DNA of 64,000 nucleotides from Bifidobacterium sp. WK012_4_13 (GTDB taxonomy: Bacteria; Actinomycetota; Actinomycetes; Actinomycetales; Bifidobacteriaceae): positions 868,001 to 932,000 of the forward strand of contig NZ_CP129683.1 in assembly GCF_041080835.1 (NCBI RefSeq), in the 5' to 3' direction. The position numbers and the translations under genes are program-made. How positions within the stretch are numbered: position 1 is the stretch's first letter; the number at the start of each line of letters is the position of its first letter. The notes beneath the pieces are model-generated. The model worked only from the letters and a program-made list of their open reading frames with translations, was not told the origin of the DNA and made no database searches. This document shows positions 24,955 to 33,234 of the stretch, in pieces.

Positions 24955-26793
24955 TTACTTCTCCACATCCTGCGCTATGTCTGCCACGACAGGCACGATC
25001 ATAGGGCTGCGATGAAGCTTGCGTGCAATCCAGCCACCGAGCGTTCGACGCATGATCTGCTGAAGCTGATGCGTGTTGTGCGTGCCCTGCATCATCGCAT
25101 CCTGCAGCTGCTCGACTATCTGCGCCCGGACGCGTTCGAATTCGCTGGCATCCTCGGCAACCGCGTTGAGGAATATCTTCGGACCGTTCACGACATCGTT
25201 CGTTTCCGTATCGACCACGACGAATGCGGACACGAAGCCTTCGGATCCCAGAATCCTGCGCTTCTCAAGCTCCTCGTCGGTAAGCTCTCCGACCGAGTCT
25301 CCGTCGACGTACACGTAGCCGCATGGGACGCTGCCGACGACAGCTGCCTGACCGTGATAGAGATCGACGACATCGCCGTCCTCGGCAAGCACGACGTTCT
25401 TCGGATCCACTCCCGTCTTGACGGCAATCAGTCCGTTGGCGACCAGATGACGGTTCTCGCCGTGGATTGGCATGGCGCAGCGAGGCTGAACGATGTTGTA
25501 GAAGTAGAGCAGCTCACCTTCGTCAGCATGGCCTGAAACGTGGATCGCCGCATTGTCCTTGTTGATTACCCTTGCGCCCAGCCTGGTGAGCTTGTTGATG
25601 ACCTTGTAGACTCCGTGCTCGTTGCCTGGGATCAGGGAGCTGGCCAGAATCACCGTGTCGAACTCGTTGATCGTGATGTCGCGATGGGTTCCATCGGCGA
25701 TGCGGCCAAGGGCCGCCATCGGCTCACCCTGTGAACCGGTGACCATGTATACGATCTTGTTGTCCTGTATGTCATGCGCCTGCTTCAGATCCACGACCGT
25801 GTCTTCGGGCAGATGCAGGTATCCCAGGTCGGAGGCGATGGCCATGTTGCGGACCATTGAACGGCCGGCGAAGACGACCTTGCGGCCTACCTTGTGAGCC
25901 GCATCCACAACCTGCTGCACACGGTGCACATGGCTGGAGAAGCTCGCGACGATGATCTTTCTCGTGGCATCGGCGAAGGCCTTGTCCAAAGCAGGTCCGA
26001 TCGAGGTTTCCGGCTTGACGAAGCCAGGAACCTCGGCGTTGGTGGAATCGACCATCAGCATGTCGACTCCCTGCTCGCCCAATCTGCCGAACTCGCGCAA
26101 ATCAGTGATCTTGTGGTCCAGAGGCAGCTGGTCAAGCTTCATGTCACCGGTGTCGATGATATGGCCCGCTGGCGTCTTGACAGAGACGCCGAGTGCGTCT
26201 GGAATCGAATGGGTGACGGTTATGAATTCAAGGTTGAATGGACCGACCTTGAGCTTGTCGCGACCCTCGACCTCCACCTTGGTCGGTTCGAGATGGTGTT
26301 CCTTGCACTTCGCATCGACGAAGGCAAGCGTCAGCTTCGAGCCGATGAGCGGAATGTCAGGACGCAGCTTCAGGAGATACGGCACCGCCCCGATATGGTC
26401 CTCATGACCGTGGGTGAGCACGAGTGCCTCGATGTCGTCGAGACGATTGCGGATGTAGTTGAAGTCAGGAAGAATCAGATCGACGCCAGGCTGTTCCTCT
26501 TCTGGGAAGAGAACGCCGCAATCGATAAGGAGCAGGTGTCCGTTATATTCGATGACGTTCATGTTGCGGCCGATTTCACCCAGACCGCCCAGGGCTACGA
26601 TTCGCATTGAGCCCTTGTGATATTCCGGAGGTGCGATAAGGACCTTCTCTGGCTGTGTTCCCGTGGTCGAAGCCTTGCGGGAGTTGTTTCCCCTAGAGCC
26701 AGAATAGTTTCCGCGACGCTTGCCATTTCGGCTCTGCGAACGGCTGCCCGTGCTTCTGCTGCGTGAGGTGTTCCTATGTTGTTCTTGTGTCAT
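24955..26793 (-). CDS. rnj: ribonuclease J
   Basis: Encodes 612 residues of the metallo-beta-lactamase/beta-CASP family. After a disordered 50-residue Arg/Ser/Asn-rich N terminus come the metal site HGHEDH (128-133) and further beta-CASP motifs such as ASFSSHVHRV and HVSGHADEGE. RNase J has 5'-3' exonuclease and endonuclease activity in mRNA turnover and rRNA maturation. The basic N-terminal extension (SRSRSTGSRSQSRNGKRRG) could bind RNA. The ATG at 26793 is chosen; a GTG two codons upstream is an alternative and the ribosome-binding site does not separate them. It lies 74 bp after dapA on the same strand. Confidence 0.95.
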   Translation of the reverse strand: MTQEQHRNTSRSRSTGSRSQSRNGKRRGNYSGSRGNNSRKASTTGTQPEKVLIAPPEYHKGSMRIVALGGLGEIGRNMNVIEYNGHLLLIDCGVLFPEEEQPGVDLILPDFNYIRNRLDDIEALVLTHGHEDHIGAVPYLLKLRPDIPLIGSKLTLAFVDAKCKEHHLEPTKVEVEGRDKLKVGPFNLEFITVTHSIPDALGVSVKTPAGHIIDTGDMKLDQLPLDHKITDLREFGRLGEQGVDMLMVDSTNAEVPGFVKPETSIGPALDKAFADATRKIIVASFSSHVHRVQQVVDAAHKVGRKVVFAGRSMVRNMAIASDLGYLHLPEDTVVDLKQAHDIQDNKIVYMVTGSQGEPMAALGRIADGTHRDITINEFDTVILASSLIPGNEHGVYKVINKLTRLGARVINKDNAAIHVSGHADEGELLYFYNIVQPRCAMPIHGENRHLVANGLIAVKTGVDPKNVVLAEDGDVVDLYHGQAAVVGSVPCGYVYVDGDSVGELTDEELEKRRILGSEGFVSAFVVVDTETNDVVNGPKIFLNAVAEDASEFERVRAQIVEQLQDAMMQGTHNTHQLQQIMRRTLGGWIARKLHRSPMIVPVVADIAQDVEK

Positions 26794-26867
26794 TTCCACT
26801 TGGTTTTCTTTATTCAGTGCCTTCGCCTGATACGAAGGCGACGCTCATCTTATGCTGCGCGCGTAGC

Positions 26868-27773
26868 TCACAGCAGGCCTGCAAGGCGCATGCCTTCCTC
26901 GGCCCTGTCAAGTTCGCGCGCGCTCGGACCCACATTGGGTTCGCGCATCGTCGTTCCTGGGATATATCCCTTTATCTTCAACGCTGCCTTGGCCATGACA
27001 GCCTGATAGCCATCTGAGTTGAGGGCACTCACGACCGGCTCGATCTGTGCCGCCAGATCCTGAGCCTTGCGAATGTCCCCCGAGTCGAACGCATCCGCCA
27101 ACTGTCGCATTGGCCGGGCGGCGACGTGTGCGGCGACGGAAATCACTCCTACCGCTCCCATTGCAAGGAATGGCAGGTAGAGAGAATCGTCTCCCGAGTA
27201 CCAGACCAGATTGGTCAGTCTGCGCTTGACAAGGGCTTCGGCGATGTTGCCCGTCGCATCCTTCACGGCTGCCACATGCTCGAACTCGGCAAGCCTCTGA
27301 TATGTGCTTGTCTTCACATGAAGCCCGGTCCTTCCAGGGACATCATAGACGATGATGGGCTTCTCGGCCACTGCGTTCACCGCCTTGTAATGCGCTACGA
27401 TGCCGTTCTGCGAAGGACGGGAATAATAAGGCATCACGATAAGCAGCGCATCCGCTCCGGCATCCTGCGTCATTTCGGCCATGCGCACCGTGTGAGCAGT
27501 GTCGTTCGAACCCGCGCCCGATATGACCGGAACGTCCACTGCCTGCTTGACGATCTCGACAAGCCTGACCTTTTCCTCAAGATGGGTCACCGGGGATTCA
27601 CCGGTGGTGCCGTTGACCAGCAGCCCATCCGCTCCATCGGAAACGAGACGCTGGGCCAAGGCGGCCGCAGCATCGTAATCAACCGCTCCGTCTGACTTCA
27701 TGGGAGTGACCATCGCAGGTATGACACGGCCAAATGGGGCCGGATCAAGAAGATTGGCGTTCGAAGTGCTCAT
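26868..27773 (-). CDS. dapA: 4-hydroxy-tetrahydrodipicolinate synthase
   Basis: Encodes 301 residues of the DapA/NAL aldolase family. The Schiff-base Lys171 lies in VKDATG and the catalytic Tyr143 in VYDVPGRT; GTTGE (55-59) binds pyruvate carboxylate. It condenses pyruvate with aspartate semialdehyde in lysine and diaminopimelate synthesis. It is on the same strand as dapB, whose product catalyses the next step, but a 218-bp spacer carrying a structured repeat element separates the two. Confidence 0.96.
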   Translation of the reverse strand: MSTSNANLLDPAPFGRVIPAMVTPMKSDGAVDYDAAAALAQRLVSDGADGLLVNGTTGESPVTHLEEKVRLVEIVKQAVDVPVISGAGSNDTAHTVRMAEMTQDAGADALLIVMPYYSRPSQNGIVAHYKAVNAVAEKPIIVYDVPGRTGLHVKTSTYQRLAEFEHVAAVKDATGNIAEALVKRRLTNLVWYSGDDSLYLPFLAMGAVGVISVAAHVAARPMRQLADAFDSGDIRKAQDLAAQIEPVVSALNSDGYQAVMAKAALKIKGYIPGTTMREPNVGPSARELDRAEEGMRLAGLL

Positions 27774-27817
27774 AAGCCCAAGGTACTGCGCGGCTGAGAC
27801 CTAGTTTTTATCGAAAT

Positions 27818-27927
27818 TTCAAGTTTTTGGGACTTAGCCAAGTGCAGACGTCGTCTGTGGGTTCGAATTCCTTCGTCGTTTCAACGATTTGAGGCATGCA
27901 TACTTCCGCAAGTCCCAAAAACTTGAA
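27818..27927 (-). repeat. interspersed structured element, copy A
   Basis: Outer arms 27818-27835 and 27910-27927 are perfect 18-base inverted repeats. Read on the minus strand, the first 52 bases align without gaps to copies B (48581-48690) and C (50170-50297). The alignment includes GAAGTA and AATCGTTG followed by a GACG. Inside the outer stem further pairing is possible (AAGT with ACTT, GCA with TGC). It sits between dapB and dapA in the same orientation as dapA, ending 45 bp before its start. Not a tRNA, riboswitch or insertion sequence that I recognise. Confidence 0.8.
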
Positions 27928-27991
27928 GGCCCTCCCCTGGCGAAGCCTTCGCCGCAAGGGATTCCCAGGATTCAACGACCTGGAGGCGGGA

Positions 27992-28738
27992 TCAGAGATC
28001 CAGGAACGAATCGAGGCCAACGATGAGTCCTGAGTGGGCTCCTGTCGCCATGTTTCTGATGGCGAGAAGGACTCCGGGCATGAACGAGCCCCGATCGAAG
28101 CTGTCTGCCCGAATGGTAAGCTGTTCGCCTGCATTTCCAAGAAGCACCTCTTCATGGGCGTTGAGCCCACGAAGTCGCACCGCGTGGACATGGATGCCGT
28201 CCACGACTTCGCCACGTGAATCCATTCCGCCTTGAGTCCCATCGGGGACGCTTCCCAGACCTGCCTCGCGTCGAGCGTCCGCAATGGTGTGTGCGGTATG
28301 GATCGCAGTTCCCGAGGGAGCATCGACCTTGTCAGGGTGATGCAGCTCGATGACTTCCGCCGACTCAAAGTAACGTGCAGCGACTCCTGCGAAGTGGTCG
28401 GCAAGAACTGCGGAAATGGCGAAGTTCGGAGCTATGAATACACCGACTCCGGGATTCTCGGCAAGCGCCTTGCGGACTTCCTCGAATCTCTCATCCGTCC
28501 AGCCGGTCGTCCCGACGACGACGCTGATGCCCCGCCTTACCAGTTCGAGAACGTTGTTGAGCGTCACCGATGGGACGGTGAAATCAACCGCTATGTCCGT
28601 GTTGCCAGAGTTGACAAGGTCGAAGGAATCGCTTGCATCGAGTTGTTGGGAAAGCTCCATGTCATCGGCGGAATCGACTGCACCGACAACGGTTCGGCCC
28701 ATGCGTCCATGCGCCCCAATAACAGAAACCTTGATCAT
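27992..28738 (-). CDS. dapB: 4-hydroxy-tetrahydrodipicolinate reductase
   Basis: Encodes 248 residues, the usual length. The N-terminal dinucleotide site GAHGRMG and the substrate and catalytic region ELHHPDKVDAPSGTA, with its paired His and the Lys, identify DapB. It reduces the DapA product with NAD(P)H in lysine/diaminopimelate synthesis. The start at 28738 is preceded by AAGGCAAGG. It is followed on the same strand by repeat element A and then dapA, so the two pathway genes are probably co-transcribed through the element. Confidence 0.96.
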   Translation of the reverse strand: MIKVSVIGAHGRMGRTVVGAVDSADDMELSQQLDASDSFDLVNSGNTDIAVDFTVPSVTLNNVLELVRRGISVVVGTTGWTDERFEEVRKALAENPGVGVFIAPNFAISAVLADHFAGVAARYFESAEVIELHHPDKVDAPSGTAIHTAHTIADARREAGLGSVPDGTQGGMDSRGEVVDGIHVHAVRLRGLNAHEEVLLGNAGEQLTIRADSFDRGSFMPGVLLAIRNMATGAHSGLIVGLDSFLDL

Positions 28739-28851
28739 AAGCCTTGCCTTTCATCTCGCTTAGGTCATGATAACCGTCGTCGTGTACCTCGAACGCCCGG
28801 CAGGGAGAAGGTGAATTCCAGGCCACAGCGATCGAAATCGTGCAGACGCCT

Positions 28852-31800
28852 TCAGTCCTCGTCCGAAAGTGGAGGCAGTCCTGCATCCAAGTCGCGCAGT
28901 ATCTCATCATGGCTGCGAGCCTCGGCAGGTATCTCACGGTCCTCTGGCTTGGGCTCGCTGACATAGTACAGACATGCGTCGATGCCGCTGATATCGACGG
29001 ATTCCATCATCGACAGCAGCACCCTGTACATATCCAGTTGCAGAAGCCTGACACGGATCTCTTCCGCCGACCGGGGGCGTCGACCTGTCTTCCAATCCAC
29101 GATCGTGTATCTGCGAGCACGATCCGAAGCGTCGCGGCCATCGACGGGCCGGATGCCTAAGTCATCCTCGAGAAGGCCGCCATCAAAGACTGCATCGAGC
29201 TTGCCTTTCAGGATGCGGCCCTCTATTGCAGCCACGATCGGCCGCTCGACCCACGCGACGCTTCTGCGAGCCCAACGCGAATCAGCCAGATGCCGCTTCC
29301 AACCCATCAGACGACGCTGATCTTCGCCTTGCGGCAGCTCACTTTGCTCATCCAACTGAAGCAACATCGCACGACGCGTCGCCTCACCTGCGATGCTGGC
29401 GAATCCATCGAAGCCGTCAAGCTGCTGGGCGGTGGAATCATCCTGTGCGCTGAGAAACGCACTCGCCCATTCATGGAATTGAGTCCCTGCCTGTGCGGCG
29501 GCAGAAGGCATGCGCGGAATGGGACGAACGATTCCACGCCAATACCTGCGTTCCCCCTCGTCGTTGCGATCGCCTGCAAGCGCCTGAAGCGCGGTCACAT
29601 TCTGGCCTCCTGCGGAAAGCACCTGCAGACCACTCCTACGCAGTGCCCCAAGATCTTCGGCATTGCCATGGAGCTTCCCCAAACGGCCCGAGCGCTCTGC
29701 CATCACCTGCATGGCCTGTGCGGCAAGCGTGCCTTCAAGCGGTTGATCAAGCTCTGCACCCTCGAACTCCGCATCACCGGACTCGGCCGAGCTCGCATGC
29801 GTCTGGTTGCGAGCGCCCGGATTCGCAAGCACCAGTCGTGCAGAGCCGAGAAGCGCAGACTTCACCGCCGGGTCCAAGTCCATAGGCCAAAGCAAGGCAT
29901 CGGAAGCGGATCTGCCCGAGGACTGCGAAGATTCGGAATTTGTGGCGGACGGTTCATCTGGCTGCTGGTCCCCTTGCATGGCCTGTCCCCGATCGAAGTG
30001 CTGGCTCGAGAATCCGGTCAACAGAGCGGCGCGGTAATCCTCGGCATGATCTCCGATGAAATACCCGGTGAATTCAGGACATTCGAAACCGTTGGTCTGG
30101 GCAGTCCCCCCGGTTTCAGCCCCTGTAATATCGACCTCTGTGACATCTACCCCTGTGACGGCACTCGCCCCATCAGAGCCGCCTTCAGCCGATGCGGGAC
30201 TTGCGGCCACGTGCTGTCCTTCGGAAAGATCCGCATCGTTGAAATGACATGCAGCGACATCTCCTGCGAAGCCCTGATAGCTTTCAATCCAGAAATTCGA
30301 AGCCCCGGAGCCTGCAGACAAATCGACCTTGGAGCCATTCGCCTTGGCGTTTTTCGACGCGCTGTAGCTGAGCAAAGCGTCATGCCGCGCACGCGTGAGA
30401 GCGACATACGCCAGCCGTCTTTCATCGGCATGAAACCGCGAACCATATTCCTGCTGCTGGGAAAGCCAAGTGACGGTGTCGTCATCGCGGCATTGCCCAT
30501 ACACTTCGTCCTCCAGACCTGCCAGTGTGATACCGGCGAGGTTGTCGAGCGGGTTCGAATATGGCTCCGCATCGTGAGGAAAGCGCGGCAGGATGTCTGC
30601 ATCCGCTCGAATGGGCGCCGGAACGGCCGTGGCATCATCCATCCAGCTCCTCGCCGTGGAGACATACTCCGCTGGCCGCGCGATGTCACCGAACTTATCG
30701 ATGACGGCAGGCCTGGTCTCTGTTATCTTCAGTCCATCTCCCTGATTGCTTGGGAATGTGCCGGATTTCATGCCGACGATTGCGACGGCATCCCATTCCA
30801 AGCCTTTTGCCTGATGCACCGTCATGAGCGCGACATCTGGATGACCGGTGACATTGCTGCCCGGCTCCTCGGGACTCTTTCCCATCGAATCGATCCATGC
30901 CACGAACCCGCGGAGCGTGGAAGGCGTGCCATCCTGCAATTCCGCCTCGAAGGTATCGACCAGGCCTTCGAAGGCATCGATGCTTGCCTGGGCGGAGCTG
31001 CGGTCGGGCTTGCCGCCCGCTCCATGCAGCGATTGCGAAAGAATGACATCAATATCAAGCTGGAGTGCATGGATGGCGGAACGGATGACCGCCCGAAGCC
31101 CCATCCCTGCCTGGGACTGAAGCTTTCTGAGAACCTCAGCGAACTGCAGCAGCAGATAGCGGCCGCGCTCGCCTATGCGAGAACCCTTGCGGCGCAGCAT
31201 TGACTCCAGCTGATCGTCCATCAGCACGTCGATGGCAAAGACGCTGTTGGGCAGACTGTCACGATGCTCGCTCACATAGTCCCCAATCATGTCGCGCCTC
31301 GCATTGGCAGGAGCCTTTCCCGCTTCAACGAGCCCGCGATATTGGCTCTCGAGGTTGATTCCCTTGACCATCTGCGCAAAGGCGTTCAAATCTGCGGGAT
31401 TCACATTGAAGCGTGGCGTCGCGAGCAGACGCATCAATGACTCGATATCGGTATGGTCGCACAGCACATCGAGCAATGCACGCAGATCGCGGATTTCCGG
31501 ACGCTCCAGCAACGCGGAGTAACCGACCACCTCATAGCTCAGACCTGCATCATAAAGCGCATCGCAGTACTGTGGCATATTCGTCTTAGACCTGAACAGA
31601 ATCGCAGCATGCGGCGCATGCATGTCAATGTCACTGCCACTGCCAACACGACCTGAGCTGTCGGTGCCCACGGAGTCGGATCCATAGCGACGCCTGGCTT
31701 CCTTCACGAAATCGATGACTCCACGTATCTCCTCGTCCAAAGTCTGCGTTGCCAGAAGACCCAGGGTGCCCCTATCCGCTCCATCCCTCGCTCGAAGGTG

Positions 31801-33234
31801 CTTCACATCGACCTCGTGCAGCATTGCGCTTGACGCGATGCCGCCTTCCCTGCGTAATGGCAGGGTGAGGTTGTTCGCGGCTTCCAGAATCAATGCCCCA
31901 TTGCGAAATGTCTGCGACAGCGAATATTCATGCATCGCTGTGCCCTGGTCAGACCCGTGTGCGGCGGCACTCGAGTCATGCCGGTCGAACTCCCTGAGGA
32001 ATGTTCTGAATGCCCCTGGGCTGGCTCCGCGCCAGGCATAGATCGACTGGAAGGGATCGCCGACAGCGCTCACCGCCGAACTATCGATGACATGGCTTGC
32101 GGCAATGGCATCATCTGATGGATTGCGTGGCGCATCGTCGTCAGGATGGAACAGCGCTGCGATGAGCAGCGCCTGAGTCGTTGACGTGTCCTGATATTCG
32201 TCAAGGAAGACATGCGAGAATCTTCTGCGATATTGTGCCCCGATCGAGGGGAATCTCGTGACCAGCTGATATGCCGCCAGTGTGAAATCGCTGAATTCCG
32301 CCATGTTCGCGTGCCGTTTCGCCTGCTGATACTGCTCGGCGAGTGCGAGCAGTATCTCACGGTTCCTGGCAATCGTACGCAGCCGGTCCGCCTGGAATGC
32401 ACATCGCAGTTCACGGTTGTGCCGTATCTGCTCGAGTTTCTTCAGCCGAGTCTTCTCGCTCATCTTCTTCTCGGCATCGAGCGGCGACACCTTGGCATCG
32501 CTGATCTGGGAATCAGGGATTTCGACGCCTTCAAGCTGCGAATCCAGCTGTTCGATGAATGCGGAATCCCACTCGTGGATTTTCCGCGCAGCCTGCTCAA
32601 AGGTGGTGCATGCCCCGCCGATCATCGAATTGGAACAGGCATGGGCGATGGCAAGCACATTGTCTACGGTCTCTTTGAAACCCTTCGATGCGACATCGCC
32701 GTCGGAGGGAGTGGCCGCGGCAAGTCTGCGTATCAGCCTCTCATCCGAAAATCCTTCAGCAGCCCAGTCCTCGTCATGCTCCCGTGCTTCATCATGCGCG
32801 AAGAGCCCATGGATGTTCGCGCCGACGACCTCTGCCGCAAGCTGGTATGCACCGGCATCGCTCAATGGCTGCGTTGATTGGTTGAATCCTACAAGCAGCC
32901 CATACTGCCTTACGATGCCTTGGAAAAACGCATCATAGGTAAGCACCTCGGGCTTGAGGAACGCGTCCGCACCGCTGCTGGAATGCCCCACGACCGCTGC
33001 AGACACACGCGTGAGCAGCTCCGAAGCTGCCTTGCGCGTAAATGTCAGGCCAAGTACCCGTTCCGGTGAGACGCCGGACTCGATGAGCCTGACTATGCGC
33101 ATGGTCATCGTCATCGTCTTTCCCGAACCCGCGCCCGCGACGATGAGCTGACTTGCATCGATGTTGGCCTCGATGATGGCCTGCTGCTCAGCTGTGCTGC
33201 GGAATTCGCGCTCCTCGGACTTTTTCTGCGTCAT
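28852..33234 (-). CDS. adnB: AdnB-like ATP-dependent helicase-nuclease
   Basis: Encodes 1460 residues. A UvrD/Rep-type superfamily 1 motor is complete, with Walker A AGAGSGKT (33-40), Walker B FLDEYQDTS, motif III VGDPFQSIYAWRGA and motif VI YVALTRARHDALL. The C-terminal nuclease domain shows GKLDAVFDGG and IVDWKTGRRP, then QLDMYR, the PD-(D/E)XK pattern of RecB-family nucleases. Paired with AdnA, it resects double-strand breaks for recombination. The ATG overlaps the adnA stop by 4 bp and has GGAGG upstream. It is longer than mycobacterial AdnB; long variable insertions rich in Gly/Ser/Ala lie between motor and nuclease (around VAASPASAEGG and SSQSSGRSASDA). Confidence 0.9.
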   Translation of the reverse strand: MTQKKSEEREFRSTAEQQAIIEANIDASQLIVAGAGSGKTMTMTMRIVRLIESGVSPERVLGLTFTRKAASELLTRVSAAVVGHSSSGADAFLKPEVLTYDAFFQGIVRQYGLLVGFNQSTQPLSDAGAYQLAAEVVGANIHGLFAHDEAREHDEDWAAEGFSDERLIRRLAAATPSDGDVASKGFKETVDNVLAIAHACSNSMIGGACTTFEQAARKIHEWDSAFIEQLDSQLEGVEIPDSQISDAKVSPLDAEKKMSEKTRLKKLEQIRHNRELRCAFQADRLRTIARNREILLALAEQYQQAKRHANMAEFSDFTLAAYQLVTRFPSIGAQYRRRFSHVFLDEYQDTSTTQALLIAALFHPDDDAPRNPSDDAIAASHVIDSSAVSAVGDPFQSIYAWRGASPGAFRTFLREFDRHDSSAAAHGSDQGTAMHEYSLSQTFRNGALILEAANNLTLPLRREGGIASSAMLHEVDVKHLRARDGADRGTLGLLATQTLDEEIRGVIDFVKEARRRYGSDSVGTDSSGRVGSGSDIDMHAPHAAILFRSKTNMPQYCDALYDAGLSYEVVGYSALLERPEIRDLRALLDVLCDHTDIESLMRLLATPRFNVNPADLNAFAQMVKGINLESQYRGLVEAGKAPANARRDMIGDYVSEHRDSLPNSVFAIDVLMDDQLESMLRRKGSRIGERGRYLLLQFAEVLRKLQSQAGMGLRAVIRSAIHALQLDIDVILSQSLHGAGGKPDRSSAQASIDAFEGLVDTFEAELQDGTPSTLRGFVAWIDSMGKSPEEPGSNVTGHPDVALMTVHQAKGLEWDAVAIVGMKSGTFPSNQGDGLKITETRPAVIDKFGDIARPAEYVSTARSWMDDATAVPAPIRADADILPRFPHDAEPYSNPLDNLAGITLAGLEDEVYGQCRDDDTVTWLSQQQEYGSRFHADERRLAYVALTRARHDALLSYSASKNAKANGSKVDLSAGSGASNFWIESYQGFAGDVAACHFNDADLSEGQHVAASPASAEGGSDGASAVTGVDVTEVDITGAETGGTAQTNGFECPEFTGYFIGDHAEDYRAALLTGFSSQHFDRGQAMQGDQQPDEPSATNSESSQSSGRSASDALLWPMDLDPAVKSALLGSARLVLANPGARNQTHASSAESGDAEFEGAELDQPLEGTLAAQAMQVMAERSGRLGKLHGNAEDLGALRRSGLQVLSAGGQNVTALQALAGDRNDEGERRYWRGIVRPIPRMPSAAAQAGTQFHEWASAFLSAQDDSTAQQLDGFDGFASIAGEATRRAMLLQLDEQSELPQGEDQRRLMGWKRHLADSRWARRSVAWVERPIVAAIEGRILKGKLDAVFDGGLLEDDLGIRPVDGRDASDRARRYTIVDWKTGRRPRSAEEIRVRLLQLDMYRVLLSMMESVDISGIDACLYYVSEPKPEDREIPAEARSHDEILRDLDAGLPPLSDED

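Noticed and set aside
27818..27927. Interpretation of the element as a simple terminator of dapB
   Set aside because: Terminators do not share a 52-base core with two other loci, and the arms are separated by more than 70 bases.
29290..31203. 637-codon open frame on the plus strand
   Set aside because: It is the antisense shadow of adnB, whose helicase and nuclease motifs are intact on the other strand.
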